A DNA stretch of 64,000 bases, from contig NC_026741.1 in assembly GCF_000210295.1 (NCBI RefSeq), positions 1,426,001 to 1,490,000 of the forward strand. Reading direction: 5' to 3'. The stretch comes from Trypanosoma brucei gambiense DAL972 (lineage: Eukaryota; Euglenozoa; Kinetoplastea; Trypanosomatida; Trypanosomatidae). The position numbers and the translations under genes were made by a program. The notes under the pieces are model-generated. The model was given only the letters and a program-made list of their open reading frames with translations, was not told the origin of the DNA and did not search any database. Below, piece after piece: positions 13,201-21,431 of this stretch (position 1 is the first letter of the stretch; the number at the start of each line of letters is the position of its first letter).

Positions 13201-16200
13201 CAGGCGTCGCAGCAGAGGCGGAGTTGAGTCAACTGCTGCACCTACTCATAAAAACATGGCGGCCCCATCTGTGGATCCCGCGAAGCAACCAGTTACTTCA
13301 ATACAGCTGCCGCAGCAACAACCACAAGTGGGTGCCGTATCACTGAATAGCACATCAGTCATCCCTCAATGTCAATCAAACATCGTACCACGTCAGGTTA
13401 GTGGTGAAGAGGTGAGGTCAACGGTGAGTGTAGAGTGTAAGGATGTTATGCTACGCGTCATGGCTGAGGAAGCAGAAGACATAGGTGTTTGCATGTTTAT
13501 GGCTCTGGATTTCACTACAACGCGTCAGCTGGATGATGGTGTACTGAAACAAAACTGTGCCAAAGTGACGTTGAGAGACATTCGCACATCCACAAGGGAT
13601 GAAGTGGCGCTCCAACCCTCTACGTTTACTGTGGCTGTCGCCGGAACCGACAGGGTGTCTGTCACGGGATCTTTAGCATCTCAGGGATTGTGTCTACGCG
13701 TGTCGTTGGTGCGTTCTCTCGTTGAGTTAGTTAAGGACACTATGAGTGCTTTCACTCATGAAGGGGAAGTCCCAGTGTACCCAGTTAATGTGGAGCTCGA
13801 GGACGAAAACTTAAAACCGCTTGTCGATGTACCCGCACTGGGGGAGTGTCGTATATGCGAGATGCAGTGTGCCAAGCTTGCCACAAGTGAAGAGGGCCCT
13901 GGGGTATTGTGCTATCGTTGTTGCACAGGGAAAATGGCCCTACCAGAAACGAACGTGTGGTTTGCCGTCGACCCCGTTGACATTTTATTGCTGAGCGATA
14001 GCGGCGGTATGTTGCAGTTACGCTGTGTAGCCCCTTTTGAGACATCCTATACGGCGGATAAGGGTCTTCATACCCACATGAAGCTTCAGGTACGCAACCT
14101 CAATGACAACGCCGCTGTGTGGGAGCCGCTTGTGGAGCATATTACGATGACGTTTGGGGGCGATGTGCGGACGTCAGCATACTGGATTAAGGTGGAGAAA
14201 TTCGACTATGTGTTGTCTCCGATGAACGTGAAATTACTAAGGAAGCTTTCAGAGGACTTCTCCCCCACATCAGAGCTGCAGAGACAACTTCGAAGGAAGT
14301 TCCGCGGGAACGGACACAGTTTACTTCAAACAGATGATGAGACCTTGGATGAGGTTAGTGGCCGAGGCACTAGTGCCGAAGTAGCAGAGGGGGTTTGTGA
14401 TGATGGACATAAATATGTGGCGTATGTGGAGGTGCATAACTATTTCAGTGAATCTTTAGAGTTTGATGGACTACCGATAGAGCCACGCGGACGCTCCGTA
14501 GCAACGAATGTGAATAAAAATTATGGTACTTTGCGTCGAACACACAGCGTCAGTTCCGTCGGTGTGACTATCAACTGGTTCCGATCGCCTCTGTACGTAC
14601 GCTACCCCGATATGGTGGTGAGGGTGCAAACGACGCTTTCGCACAGAGAAGGCTCTAAACGCCTCTTCCGTGTTGTGTCCCTTCGGTGCTACCCGGTTCA
14701 TCGCACCGACATGATTATTTGTCTGAAGAACAACGTCAGCACCCACGTGGAGGTCGTAAGCGGCGTGCCCGCTGTAGGCCCGCAGGAGAGTTTCTACTTT
14801 CACCCGGACTTCTCGCTTGACCGAAAACTTCAGTTGCGACCTGTTCAGACCGTTGATGAAGAGTATACCGAGGCTCTTGCTGTAGGTACTGGTGCAGCCC
14901 CAACTTTGAGTTCACTATTGAGCGCCTCCTCCACCACGCTCCACTCCCGTGGCGTGAAACGGAGGGAGAAACTCTTTGTTTTTACGATACATGAACGGCA
15001 GGAGGACATCTGGGCCGGTACACCCATGTTTGTCATTTCCATTGAACCACATATTTGTATTGAGAACAACCTCCCATGCAGCGTTCGCTTCAGGATCCAC
15101 AAGGACGGACCGGGAAAGCAGAACCTTTTCAGTTCTGTAGTGAAGGCAGCGGAGCGTGCTGATGTTATTCAGGGTGAGACAAGTGTGGACAGAGCGTGTT
15201 TTCACTTTGAGGTGCATCACGAAGACAAAGACAGCAATGGCGTAATATACTCGACACCGACACCAGTAAAACTCAAGCCGCGCACAACACATGTTGTTCT
15301 TAGGGCTCAACTAGGCGATTCACGCGAGCTTCGAATCAACGTGCGATGTAAGGACAATAAAATTGTGCTTAGCACGCCGTACTCTATCGTTAACTTTGCG
15401 CCGCTTCCGATAGAGCTACGGGAGTGTAGTTCTTCGGGCGTCGAGATATCATGCGCGGGGACAAATTTTCGCTTTTTACCAAAACAGATGAAAAGTGCGT
15501 ATCCGGCGTCGCCCCAAAGTGCCGATGCGCGAGAGTTCTTTGTGAACGTTCACATCATGGACTACGAAGCGCGTGCTATTCCCCTTCACGTGCAAGACAG
15601 TAGTGCGATCGTGTTAGGGGAAAGGATGGATAAAGGATCGGCCGAGAGAGGCACCAGCAATCGCGGTCCTATACTCTTTCACCTAATGTGCACGATGCAA
15701 GTGGACATGTACGGCTCACGCTTTGTCACCATCGTGCCACGGTGGACCATTGTCAACCGAACACCCCGGGACCTATACGTTGCCCAGGCTTTGTTGGATG
15801 CGGCCCCGCCTGGGTCATCTTCTAGTGGAAAGGACACTCGCACTGTCGGTGGAGTGCCAGATAAAGTTAGTGGAAGGTGTTTCCGTTGCCGTTATGACAT
15901 CGCTCAACATATACCTCCAAATTCCTCCACACCGCTCTTCGTAACGGCTAGGTGCTGCTCGGAGCTGGGCTACGCTGTTTTCGTGCTTGCGGATAAGGGT
16001 GCCCGGGTATATGGTAATCCCGTGAGTCTGGAAGAGGTCGCCAGTGAGTTAGTGGTGGCCCATGGGGTATGTGAGGGTGGGGAAGCTAAGCGGGCCAGTG
16101 TGGTTGTAGAAACATCTGTGGTAGTTGACGGACCATACACCTTCTTCACTGTGCAAGACCTTCCCGTGTCACCCTATATCCTTCTTAACCGAACACCGCT

Positions 16201-18709
16201 GTCGTTGGAGTTGCACGGCGCGCATGGCCATCGGCTGGCGCGCGTCGGACCCGGTTGCTCAACGCCGTTCGTAATGAACCCGCGTGATAAACCAACCCGC
16301 ACTCGCATCACCCTCGAGTCGGGAACCTGGGACACAACCGCTACCGCGGATGTTGGTGAAGAACCCCCCAGATGGGAAGGAGAGCAGCCGACCCCCTTCG
16401 TCGAGTTCGACTTCGACAGACCCATGAGACAGGAAGAAAGGTACAATGAACTAGATATTGAGTATGTTGTTGGCTTTGGGCCATTCGGGCAGCAGATTGT
16501 CGAACTTAAAGTCGCCACCAGCGCCGGTATGTGTACAACTAGAGGCGCTGCTGGTGGTGGCGTGCTGAACCCCCTGGAATCAGACAGTATTTTGAACGAA
16601 CGCTCCCTCCGCGTGTATCAGCCACCACCCCCGACTCCATTAGATGTGGTTATGAACTTGTCCTATGTTACCTGTTCGCTTGTGACGATGGACCAAGAAA
16701 TTCTTCTTGTTGCAATCGAAGATGTTCGTTGCCACGTTACCAGGAAGGATACTAAGGAAACGGTTAATTTCACTGTGAAGAATATTCAAATCGACAACCA
16801 ATGTGAGGAGAAACCAGTATATGAGGTTTGCCTTGTGGCTATCCGCGCCGCTAACGATGTGCAGTGCATTTCTGCCTATGTGGAACGTGAGATAGTTCCA
16901 GCCCGGGCGCTGCTTTGTGTGAATCAAGTTTGTCTCAACGTTGTTCCGATTGCTGTTCGATTATCTGATAACGTGCTCGTCGCAATTGCCAGCTTTGGGG
17001 CGCAGCTCACTGTAGAGCAACCCATGCGCGCTCAAGCTCCGACGGAACAGGAGCTCTTTGATAACGCCCCAGTAACCGTGGGTGCCATGAATACACGTGT
17101 AATCCTTCGGTGCATGGTTGTAAACCCGTTGGAAGTGCGAGTATGGTTCGAACGCGAGGCCGGTGGGCATGACTTCATTCGGGAGCATGTGCGTGTTCGA
17201 ACCGCAGCATTGCTGTCCATGATGATTCAGTCATGTGAAGATGTACATATCAATTTGCCTGGCCTCAACATAGAGAGACGCTCCGGTAGTGCAGGTGTAC
17301 TTTGGGAGTGGCTTCTGAAAGTATACTGGGATAAGTCCTATACGCTTATGGCAGGCTTGTTCTACCAATACGCTTCTTCTCTTCCGCTAATCGGAGCTCC
17401 TATCAAACTGTTCTCCGGTTTTGGCGCCGGTGCACTCAAGTTCTTCCAGGAGCCCGTCGCCGGTTTGCAGGAGTCACCAAAGGCGTTTGCCCGTGGCTTG
17501 GCAGCTGGCTCCGCCGCTTTGCTGAGGGAAACTGCCGGTGGAGGACTCGGCGCCGTATCAAACCTCGCAAAAACCGGTGCTAGCATTATAGATGTCTTTG
17601 GAGATGGTTCTCGTACCTCCTCGCGTAGTGGTGGAGCTGGAGCGTGTGTACTGCATGGCCTTGCCAGCGGTGTTAAAGGTGTTGTGAACGCGCCTGTGGA
17701 GGGAGCCACTCAGGGTGGTGCTCGCGGTTTGCTTTTTGGGATGGGTAAAGGAGCGCTTGGACTCGTGACTAAACCCGTTGCGGGTCTGTTGGCAGATGTT
17801 TCCCGACTGACAGGCACAGCGGCAAGGGCATGCGACTCCTCTCACCTTCCCAAGGTAAGGCGTCGAAGGGGGTTGCGTGAATTTCATGCGAATGGAGCGG
17901 TGGCCGAACGCAACTCGCTGCTTACCGTCTTTGAGTACGAGCGCGGGGAGCATGACGGTTCGAAGTGGACGGTTGGGTCTGAGAGTTCGTGGTCTGATGA
18001 CAAACCGCAGTGGTTGCCGTGTACAAAGGAACAGATGCAACGAAAGCAGGGAGGGGGACCGCGGCCAGATATGTGGCAGGTTCAACGCTATGGCACGAAT
18101 TTTGAGGGGTGGAAGTACAGCAAAAATTATCATGGTAAATATACCAGAGAACAGCTCCCGAGGTCGAAGGTCCGACGTCGACGTTGGGTGTCGGTAATCA
18201 GACCAATGCCCACCTCAGCCATACTCCGACTTGTACACATTGCTACTAAAAACCCAACGTGCACCTCCTCTTCCGATTCCGTATCAGATGGCGTTTTCTG
18301 CTCTGCACAACTCAAACATGGATCCGTGTCGTCGGCAACAGCATCTTCTTTTAGGGGCTGGAGTGGTTCTCCCGCGGACGATTCATTTCCCGGAACAAAA
18401 TTTAAACCCGAGAGCCCCAAGGAGGCCTTTCGTACGGTGGTGCTCTACGAATACGAGGCAAAGGTTGTGTTTGTTTGGTCAAGCAGGGTTTTACCGCAAG
18501 GTCGTTCCCCGTGGGAGGACTCTGAGGGTTGCCGTGTGCAGCGCAGATCCGACTACAACCCCCCACACGGTTGGTCGTGGGATTCCGATTGGTTCCTCTC
18601 CAGGGGTGCCGCCGGTCCTGACGGATGGGAATACGTTGGAAAAGAGAGTCACACCTCTACCGAGTTGAGGCGCCGTTGCTGGAAGCGAAGGATCCGAAAG
18701 GTGCTGTAG
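4277..18709 (+). CDS. VPS13: VPS13-family bridge-like lipid transfer protein with C-terminal DysF repeats
   Basis: 4810 residues in one frame from the ATG at 4277. The N-terminus (LEKYLSSIIVPYLSQFVENL, then LNVDLWNGNVVLKDLMLKK) is a clear chorein_N domain. The VPS13 adaptor-binding (VAB) region shows six spaced repeats, each with the expected Asn, near residues 3384, 3481, 3594, 3703, 3824 and 3968 (for example TIVNRTPRDLYV and ILLNRTPLSLEL). The ATG2_C-like segment follows at about 4375-4500 (FFQEPVAGLQESPKAFARG, GAARGLLFGMGKGALG-type glycine helices). VPS13 proteins form hydrophobic grooves moving phospholipids between organelles at contact sites. Unusually, the C-terminus carries two DysF-like units (about 4545-4640 and 4718-4808) where animal VPS13s have a PH domain. 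Low-complexity inserts (about 150-205, 1540-1580) and a Cys-rich knuckle near 3190-3216 are present. Family call is secure; the organelles joined are unknown. Confidence 0.95.
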   Translation: MLEKYLSSIIVPYLSQFVENLDSKQLNVDLWNGNVVLKDLMLKKSVLEALIQGDPIGDNFSFEGATKAAPTPGVNPAPRLPLTVQRGICKRVNLVVPYTQLRSKPVVMEIGELLICVKGNTECRDVVLSKAAKLDAAAARKSRELEQFEAERRRTRENNANNSAGAAAATSAGAAADTTEKAPGATTGASVTPSATEKGKGKDGYLSRLGELVVNNIVIKVQSVHVRYEDEATKTVAGVILGDVRLFTVDLFTGNEKFVDPVGMRRMTKRLEFAGLQCYCDDPARYELNPHGFFISRVNDMSKWVIAMRERVEEGDVEHSTIVGPVKGHVDVNLILKNFIRDLIWEPYLKVRMRLDSFQSKFNRAQYLTLIRTISLLSNWTSLTEVLSRRPNAPVTGNACAWWRYAIKAVRSVTAAPKRERLLQRISEVCIVDYHVLYRDVVRKTEMSPEKQRAYRFITRFMTVPDMIAGRKYVYAQLANAIQLKRKDTEAKKAEAQPAEEGPKKGGWLSWIRRQPNDPEPQEDEEARALEELEREYGLDPGEANGSDTGEENEEEKLPESYCWFDAQFELSMHHTTLYLSKTQKLDLVLHDVGLLVKTFNAPNSVQVRIVTDNLTLSNPVEDETLRERLPSLVEGLPFRCGPSSEDLGVVTERSRSWNSVPLLECSAALNPVEQPIEDTHLDFTMNMRLLPLRVVADPPTIDAIVRFFHVPKGLDVGYVVGRTKDFALTVGQAASTELRQAMTNTKGYKISLDAAGPHIIFPKTLRGALDEPALAVSLGHAMFDTQPLTETEKQQRLLAAQAGGQNEEWHYYSSTADFSKFFIELGTLGSVLERQGSGFMLVPEIAYSASVLQLIDRDMANNREWLIVRMVVPKLCMACSVGQAHVLSNMVEQWVAYLAAAGTEDDNDPVAMPSVDTAVLGAEKLLAAAGSPGGIGPTVGVGGSTSAGAPSAEGSYFNSCTGNASRPRKAKNSESDSDDALASTAPVVAQRAQADLPYVRLHATIEELGISIFEDDLETRQPLVAPRFTMAFRTALMTLHVRTQKQLLEMVLNDPYCLDAREPDHLIIAGPSIHCNAEMAADVPMHVDIVMQPPLKFCLNTSCMELLEAVVDITNLIATTSDAIPQLTRSDEDGVDTVKFERGAKIPFDVMQELQIKQVQHMFRMPDTPVVQMSLRIAGIATVELMERCVERQPSQEQSAGKGERQPRDYPIAYATFKEVNLFLRKNSVTMEVNGSVQQVEVSLSEVHDVSPSNRVVLQRRVAPPHASLIKSKVTQPLETGATVAVAAMTPGSGSGQLASSQENLPPRLQSSESEQRQHLTFTYRTSRPVMPIFQTGADGKRKLTNVSELRFSGFAELEFSSSDIHLDIHSVMVLSQYFCTGLFAELSGLSLRTRYDGRVPAGPSLIEPPQLLTSVRVFAQDLTFNLPVDARVENDIERFRVSVDHVAVQSSLLSAEEKQSMNISLREIRLLHGFPHGVDAERMQSAEEGKVLMPTTSLDVSLKSPLDQLSDEPLRVELRGDELVLALTEGDIVDLCRLISGNLTRAPPPPPPAPPRLQSLTGSRRESSEVGDARRPSVAACLPQEITEAQSGAHVVWRAGRLTLSLLDTSSSGARFRLEGNGFTFDQRAPGGELSLRWDKLELHDVYEETCRATMLLCGCGRVELGNLPAPWCDPCKGANKEGMNDQVDKINATTGDGASSVDFEDLTPEQLHQLLQEQLNQPQDSASAGGLSRDFVDIQTLVVDFTLERFAVSDQWLAVYDFVCNQAVVEALQHVASTDDSAPPRRLCQGFKEPSEGMEGAKPFRCIVTTRAVNVPFLTISREEFLEADITSLHADVIKYLNTTTVTVRMHDLVVRHSASGERVLFKKHETDDLHLSSFDNTQENLLLTGINSARSPRTPAGGTTTAPAAALTNPTTTTASPNQPVGTATPDILNLRCHIGGTPENPQQRVRIAVGELATLFSAPLVAQIVEYCAQPDQPIAKISNLGVMREQRERLARAADQMVNNGAIHVQVLWQQPCIIFAGNAQELANKSRNIEAHLGLMGSEILFDKRSGSCTVSTKVVGVSIPEMLEETTVRLRYKLEERNADISVVVDKATALLHPVGVEKLLWVIQWNLMVPPDDSGNSVANNVTHSGAVAGACEKEGIKEPNVLNDRKEQVVGERSTDLVEEPITQNIHVEASSIVLAMHDVLGLHVHTTALGGLKIHVNAAGDVDIAVKSVTTVEHFTNQRLMEACGEGALTVHVKSAEKTTSVCMAEVNFRVVPKAVGSLLNMLLSVQLPPSLPSVSGVPTTVLPSETGWEHRLSVRLNCCRTLALHDGQEVFLAEYKDLNVDLCSFADASSTLTVSIGWLVVQNLYSKKVKGSELMLPMDGEENGSPAVIDFVLTTSPPNNRSVTRDCDCAAAPCYVQQLRCRISSFLIVSVPDVTYAAVQVTADILGNISDVNRGKAYDYVAEKTAQQIRERQQLTEVEVAIGRPCIKLLDAVDSQNVVEVFLGDFVVRNKLRCAAAQGSNVAMCAPHAEVFSLSINRLSLNILGGSAFNHSSSIEVEFSRLITDDVIPTVASDESVGVPNDEMMSLNVSVPMLSARLTEAQLNTLLDVVGAFSSFGCSPPVWGDSCGAFPSSHSQGASGHHDGSMSATSFHTSSVASPSGGAAGKRRAKDPLLGLQVQGAAHGCGLPTGDVNVTAATADGTITNSESVTNEVSTSMKVSAVMQRLVANIDDKFEITVDHLTVEQVTTSRLSRTANGNDNSNAVPVPPLTNSNSKLFLEGLVIRHCSWGSFDDNNERASLFASRDVEVASVTVMSVNGNSRETDSSTTVRLGCLHTTITPQILVDARNILYGPFCMKVARTPLSPIPICRLTDDVYVLKSNLSLDPTHILITGNKSRCSYVLDLNQYKLCLLGPPAPHIVLDDNCELTITNGCIVVPGMYALSSFVSFGGNASVFTTKSCVIEKIAHHDRVVAAVFRPVRRRSRGGVESTAAPTHKNMAAPSVDPAKQPVTSIQLPQQQPQVGAVSLNSTSVIPQCQSNIVPRQVSGEEVRSTVSVECKDVMLRVMAEEAEDIGVCMFMALDFTTTRQLDDGVLKQNCAKVTLRDIRTSTRDEVALQPSTFTVAVAGTDRVSVTGSLASQGLCLRVSLVRSLVELVKDTMSAFTHEGEVPVYPVNVELEDENLKPLVDVPALGECRICEMQCAKLATSEEGPGVLCYRCCTGKMALPETNVWFAVDPVDILLLSDSGGMLQLRCVAPFETSYTADKGLHTHMKLQVRNLNDNAAVWEPLVEHITMTFGGDVRTSAYWIKVEKFDYVLSPMNVKLLRKLSEDFSPTSELQRQLRRKFRGNGHSLLQTDDETLDEVSGRGTSAEVAEGVCDDGHKYVAYVEVHNYFSESLEFDGLPIEPRGRSVATNVNKNYGTLRRTHSVSSVGVTINWFRSPLYVRYPDMVVRVQTTLSHREGSKRLFRVVSLRCYPVHRTDMIICLKNNVSTHVEVVSGVPAVGPQESFYFHPDFSLDRKLQLRPVQTVDEEYTEALAVGTGAAPTLSSLLSASSTTLHSRGVKRREKLFVFTIHERQEDIWAGTPMFVISIEPHICIENNLPCSVRFRIHKDGPGKQNLFSSVVKAAERADVIQGETSVDRACFHFEVHHEDKDSNGVIYSTPTPVKLKPRTTHVVLRAQLGDSRELRINVRCKDNKIVLSTPYSIVNFAPLPIELRECSSSGVEISCAGTNFRFLPKQMKSAYPASPQSADAREFFVNVHIMDYEARAIPLHVQDSSAIVLGERMDKGSAERGTSNRGPILFHLMCTMQVDMYGSRFVTIVPRWTIVNRTPRDLYVAQALLDAAPPGSSSSGKDTRTVGGVPDKVSGRCFRCRYDIAQHIPPNSSTPLFVTARCCSELGYAVFVLADKGARVYGNPVSLEEVASELVVAHGVCEGGEAKRASVVVETSVVVDGPYTFFTVQDLPVSPYILLNRTPLSLELHGAHGHRLARVGPGCSTPFVMNPRDKPTRTRITLESGTWDTTATADVGEEPPRWEGEQPTPFVEFDFDRPMRQEERYNELDIEYVVGFGPFGQQIVELKVATSAGMCTTRGAAGGGVLNPLESDSILNERSLRVYQPPPPTPLDVVMNLSYVTCSLVTMDQEILLVAIEDVRCHVTRKDTKETVNFTVKNIQIDNQCEEKPVYEVCLVAIRAANDVQCISAYVEREIVPARALLCVNQVCLNVVPIAVRLSDNVLVAIASFGAQLTVEQPMRAQAPTEQELFDNAPVTVGAMNTRVILRCMVVNPLEVRVWFEREAGGHDFIREHVRVRTAALLSMMIQSCEDVHINLPGLNIERRSGSAGVLWEWLLKVYWDKSYTLMAGLFYQYASSLPLIGAPIKLFSGFGAGALKFFQEPVAGLQESPKAFARGLAAGSAALLRETAGGGLGAVSNLAKTGASIIDVFGDGSRTSSRSGGAGACVLHGLASGVKGVVNAPVEGATQGGARGLLFGMGKGALGLVTKPVAGLLADVSRLTGTAARACDSSHLPKVRRRRGLREFHANGAVAERNSLLTVFEYERGEHDGSKWTVGSESSWSDDKPQWLPCTKEQMQRKQGGGPRPDMWQVQRYGTNFEGWKYSKNYHGKYTREQLPRSKVRRRRWVSVIRPMPTSAILRLVHIATKNPTCTSSSDSVSDGVFCSAQLKHGSVSSATASSFRGWSGSPADDSFPGTKFKPESPKEAFRTVVLYEYEAKVVFVWSSRVLPQGRSPWEDSEGCRVQRRSDYNPPHGWSWDSDWFLSRGAAGPDGWEYVGKESHTSTELRRRCWKRRIRKVL

Positions 18710-19296
18710 TGGTTTTTGGTTCTTTGGTTTAAGCGGGTGAGGGTCGATTGGATGCTGAAGCAGTGTACGAAGGGGAGGGGGGACGTATAGCGGGGCGGGT
18801 ATTTATATGTGAAACAGAGTACACTATGATGGCAATGGCGGGAAGCAGATAGGAAACCAGGTAAAGGGGGAGGAACATCTGAGATAATAAAATGATGGAT
18901 GATGTGGGTATGTATGTGTGTGTGTGTGGAGGGGGAAATGGTACAGTGGCGCTGCAAAACTAGAGCCCTCGTACCCTTCGTCGCTTCTTTTGTTATCGGT
19001 ATTATTGTTAGTAGGTGAAGCTTTGATGCGTAGTATTGCGACTGTGGAGGAATAAAGCGTGTGAAGTAGCGGACAGCCAGAGAGACTGTATGGAAGCACG
19101 GAAGGACGTGATTAGCTGGTCGCAAGTGCGCTTATATAAGTAGTATATATGCATTTATACACCCCCAACTGTTGTTGAGGGTGAATTAGGGCGGCCGCAT
19201 TTAACGTTTTCTTTTTCCCGTTTCTCTCTCATTCTTTTTTTTTTTTGCTTGCTATATGGTTAAAGCGTCTTTTACTGTTTTACTTCCCTTTTTAGT

Positions 19297-19488
19297 ATGA
19301 ACACTTTCCCCTTCTCAGCCCTTCACTTGTTTACCCTGTTTTTGCGTGCCGTGAAGTGGGGGCGTTCTGACGGGTTTTACTCAGTCGTTGCCTGCAAGTG
19401 TGATTTAGGCACGTGTCGTTCTCTTGTAACTATAACCGTGGGGGTTCAGGATCCTTTTTGTTCTTTTTCTTTTTCTGTCTATAATTAA
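19297..19488 (+). CDS. Possible small protein, weak
   Basis: A 63-codon frame whose ATG lies one base after an AG (19294-19295) that ends a long pyrimidine tract, so a trans-spliced leader could sit directly before it. The peptide starts hydrophobic and aromatic and contains CKCDLGTC. No family is recognised. Its composition resembles the surrounding T-rich spacer, so it may be chance. Confidence 0.2.
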   Translation: MNTFPFSALHLFTLFLRAVKWGRSDGFYSVVACKCDLGTCRSLVTITVGVQDPFCSFSFSVYN

Positions 19489-20120
19489 GTGAATTCTTCA
19501 CATAGTTCCTTCACTTTCTCCTCCTTTCACTCCCTGTTGCTTTGCTCTTTACACAGGGGAGAGGAGAAACCTTTCGCTTTCCTTTCCATGTGCTACCATT
19601 TTTGGTAACCGTAGCCTTCCCACACTTCTCCAAAAGGGAAAGGTTGTCAGCGAGGTCGGATTCCGCGAATATTTTGGAGTAATCGCTGATATGTTTAAAA
19701 CGAAGGGGAGTGGGTGGGTGTAAAAGTAAAATAGTGAAGGCGGGTGGGGAAAGACTATCTGAGGGGGGAAGAACCTGAGACTAGTGTGATATCGTTGTTG
19801 TTGTTGCTTTAAAGTTGATTGGGAGGCTTTCACAATTTGTTTTCCATTTTCACTGCTATGCTTCGCCCCACGGTGTGGTTGCGGTAACACAATGAATTTC
19901 ATTAACCAACTCGCTTGGTATTACTCTTCTATTTTTCTTTCGGAATGGTCCTTGCTTATCTCATTAACGCGAACCTCTGACTATAGCATTGTAGGAGGGG
20001 GGGAAGGAAACAGAAGTAAAAGGAAAAGTAACGGAAGAGCACAAAGTAGGTACCACCAGATAAGGGTTTGTAACGTGGGAAAAGAATAGAGAATTACACG
20101 TATATATACATATCTATCAA

Positions 20121-20143
20121 TATATATATATATATATATATAT
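20121..20143. repeat. (TA)n microsatellite
   Basis: About 23 bases of uninterrupted AT dinucleotide, with a shorter TATATATACATA stretch just before it. Confidence 0.95.
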
Positions 20144-20399
20144 TCCCGCGTACGAGGGAAGTTGGAACGCGATTGCGCAGCATCATCGGCTCCGGTAAGG
20201 AGGGGGGGAAATACTTCCGAACGGTGACTAGTTGAAGAAACAAATAAAACACTACACCTGGTGTAACTACTATCCCTTTCTTTTTCTTTTGAAGTGAGTA
20301 AAGGGTTTGGGCGGAGAATCTCTCGTCAAACAGCGGCAACCGAAGGGGAAAAAGGGGGACCAGGAACATATAACTGTTAACTCATTCGCCTGCCAAATC

Positions 20400-20555
20400 A
20401 TGCCAAGTAGTACCACACGTGGCACAATGCCTCAAGAGCCAACACGGGGTGACAGGGCCCCGCCACGCCGCCCCGCCGGTTCCTCTGACCACGATCACAA
20501 GGCCCCATCCGGCTTCCCAGTGCTTCAAGGAAATTCATCCAAACCGACGAATTAA
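20400..20555 (+). CDS. Possible 51-residue Pro/Arg-rich peptide
   Basis: ATG at 20400 to the TAA at 20553-20555. The interval is clearly richer in G+C than the flanking spacer and the peptide is hydrophilic (contains RGDRAPPRRPAGSSDHDHK). A pyrimidine tract (20274-20290) lies about 110 bases upstream, and no other gene would use that acceptor until 21432. It has no recognisable domain. Composition and position make it a candidate small protein; conservation in related trypanosomes would be needed to accept it. Confidence 0.3.
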   Translation: MPSSTTRGTMPQEPTRGDRAPPRRPAGSSDHDHKAPSGFPVLQGNSSKPTN

Positions 20556-21431
20556 ACACCACGAGGTAGTGGTGGTATAAGCGTTGGTTGGTTTAGGTTT
20601 TCACCATCGTTGTACCAAGTGTATTAGTAAAAACGAACAGGGATAAGCTGCATTATATAATGTATGAAAATACATTGTGCGCTGAAAGGAATGCATCGTG
20701 GAAAAGTGAAGGGCTGTTCCGTTCACGAGCAGTTATTGAGGGGCAAGGGGAAGAAAACTCGTGATACGCATTGTAGACAGCTAATGAACACTTAACACAA
20801 GTGTATTGAGCGGTGGCCACAGCTGAAACGAAAACAAACATATTGGCACACCAAAAACTGTCGGTAAAATGGGGAGGTAGTAGGAGGAAGTGGGGAGAGG
20901 CGGGCAAGCGCGACTTTTTCTCTTTCCCTCCCCATCATCATCATCATCATTTTAGTTCAATTAGTTTTCACAGTTTTACGTTTTGAATGCGTGGATGTGC
21001 CCATGATTTGTTGCCGTGGATCCCACGTGGGCGCGCATATAAACTACATGTTGATATGAAATTTGCTCTTTCCCTGTCCGTTAAACATAGCTAACCTGTT
21101 TGGCACCTTGCGTTCCCACCCGTGCACTAAGTTACTTGTACCCACTTTTTATTTTGTTTTATTCCTGACACAACCCCCGACTAGGAAGGTTAGCAGTACG
21201 TTTGAGAAACAGAAAAAAAAACAAAAGAGGGTGGTAACGTAGCCGGTCACTTAACCGGGGCTGGTAATACGCAGTGTTGCCCGGTAGAAAGCGCGAAGAG
21301 AAGTAATAAGGGTAAGGATTAAAAGATACGGGAGGGATATTCAAAAAAAATAGTAATAGAAGAGCTATAAAAAGTATCACATAAATCGGTTGGAGGTGAG
21401 AGATAGCACTGGCAACATTTGCTTAACGATT

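Larger units (their letters stand above)
18710..21431 (+). other. 2.7 kb sparse spacer
   Basis: It follows VPS13 and is far longer than most spacers here. It holds a GT run (about 18910-18928), a strong pyrimidine tract and acceptor (19203-19295), a TA run (20121-20143), CAT trinucleotide repeats (about 20934-20950) and three short frames that begin with ATG (19297-19488, 19892-20089, 20400-20555). Only the first and last have any supporting context. The VPS13 3' UTR probably fills its start. Confidence 0.6.
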
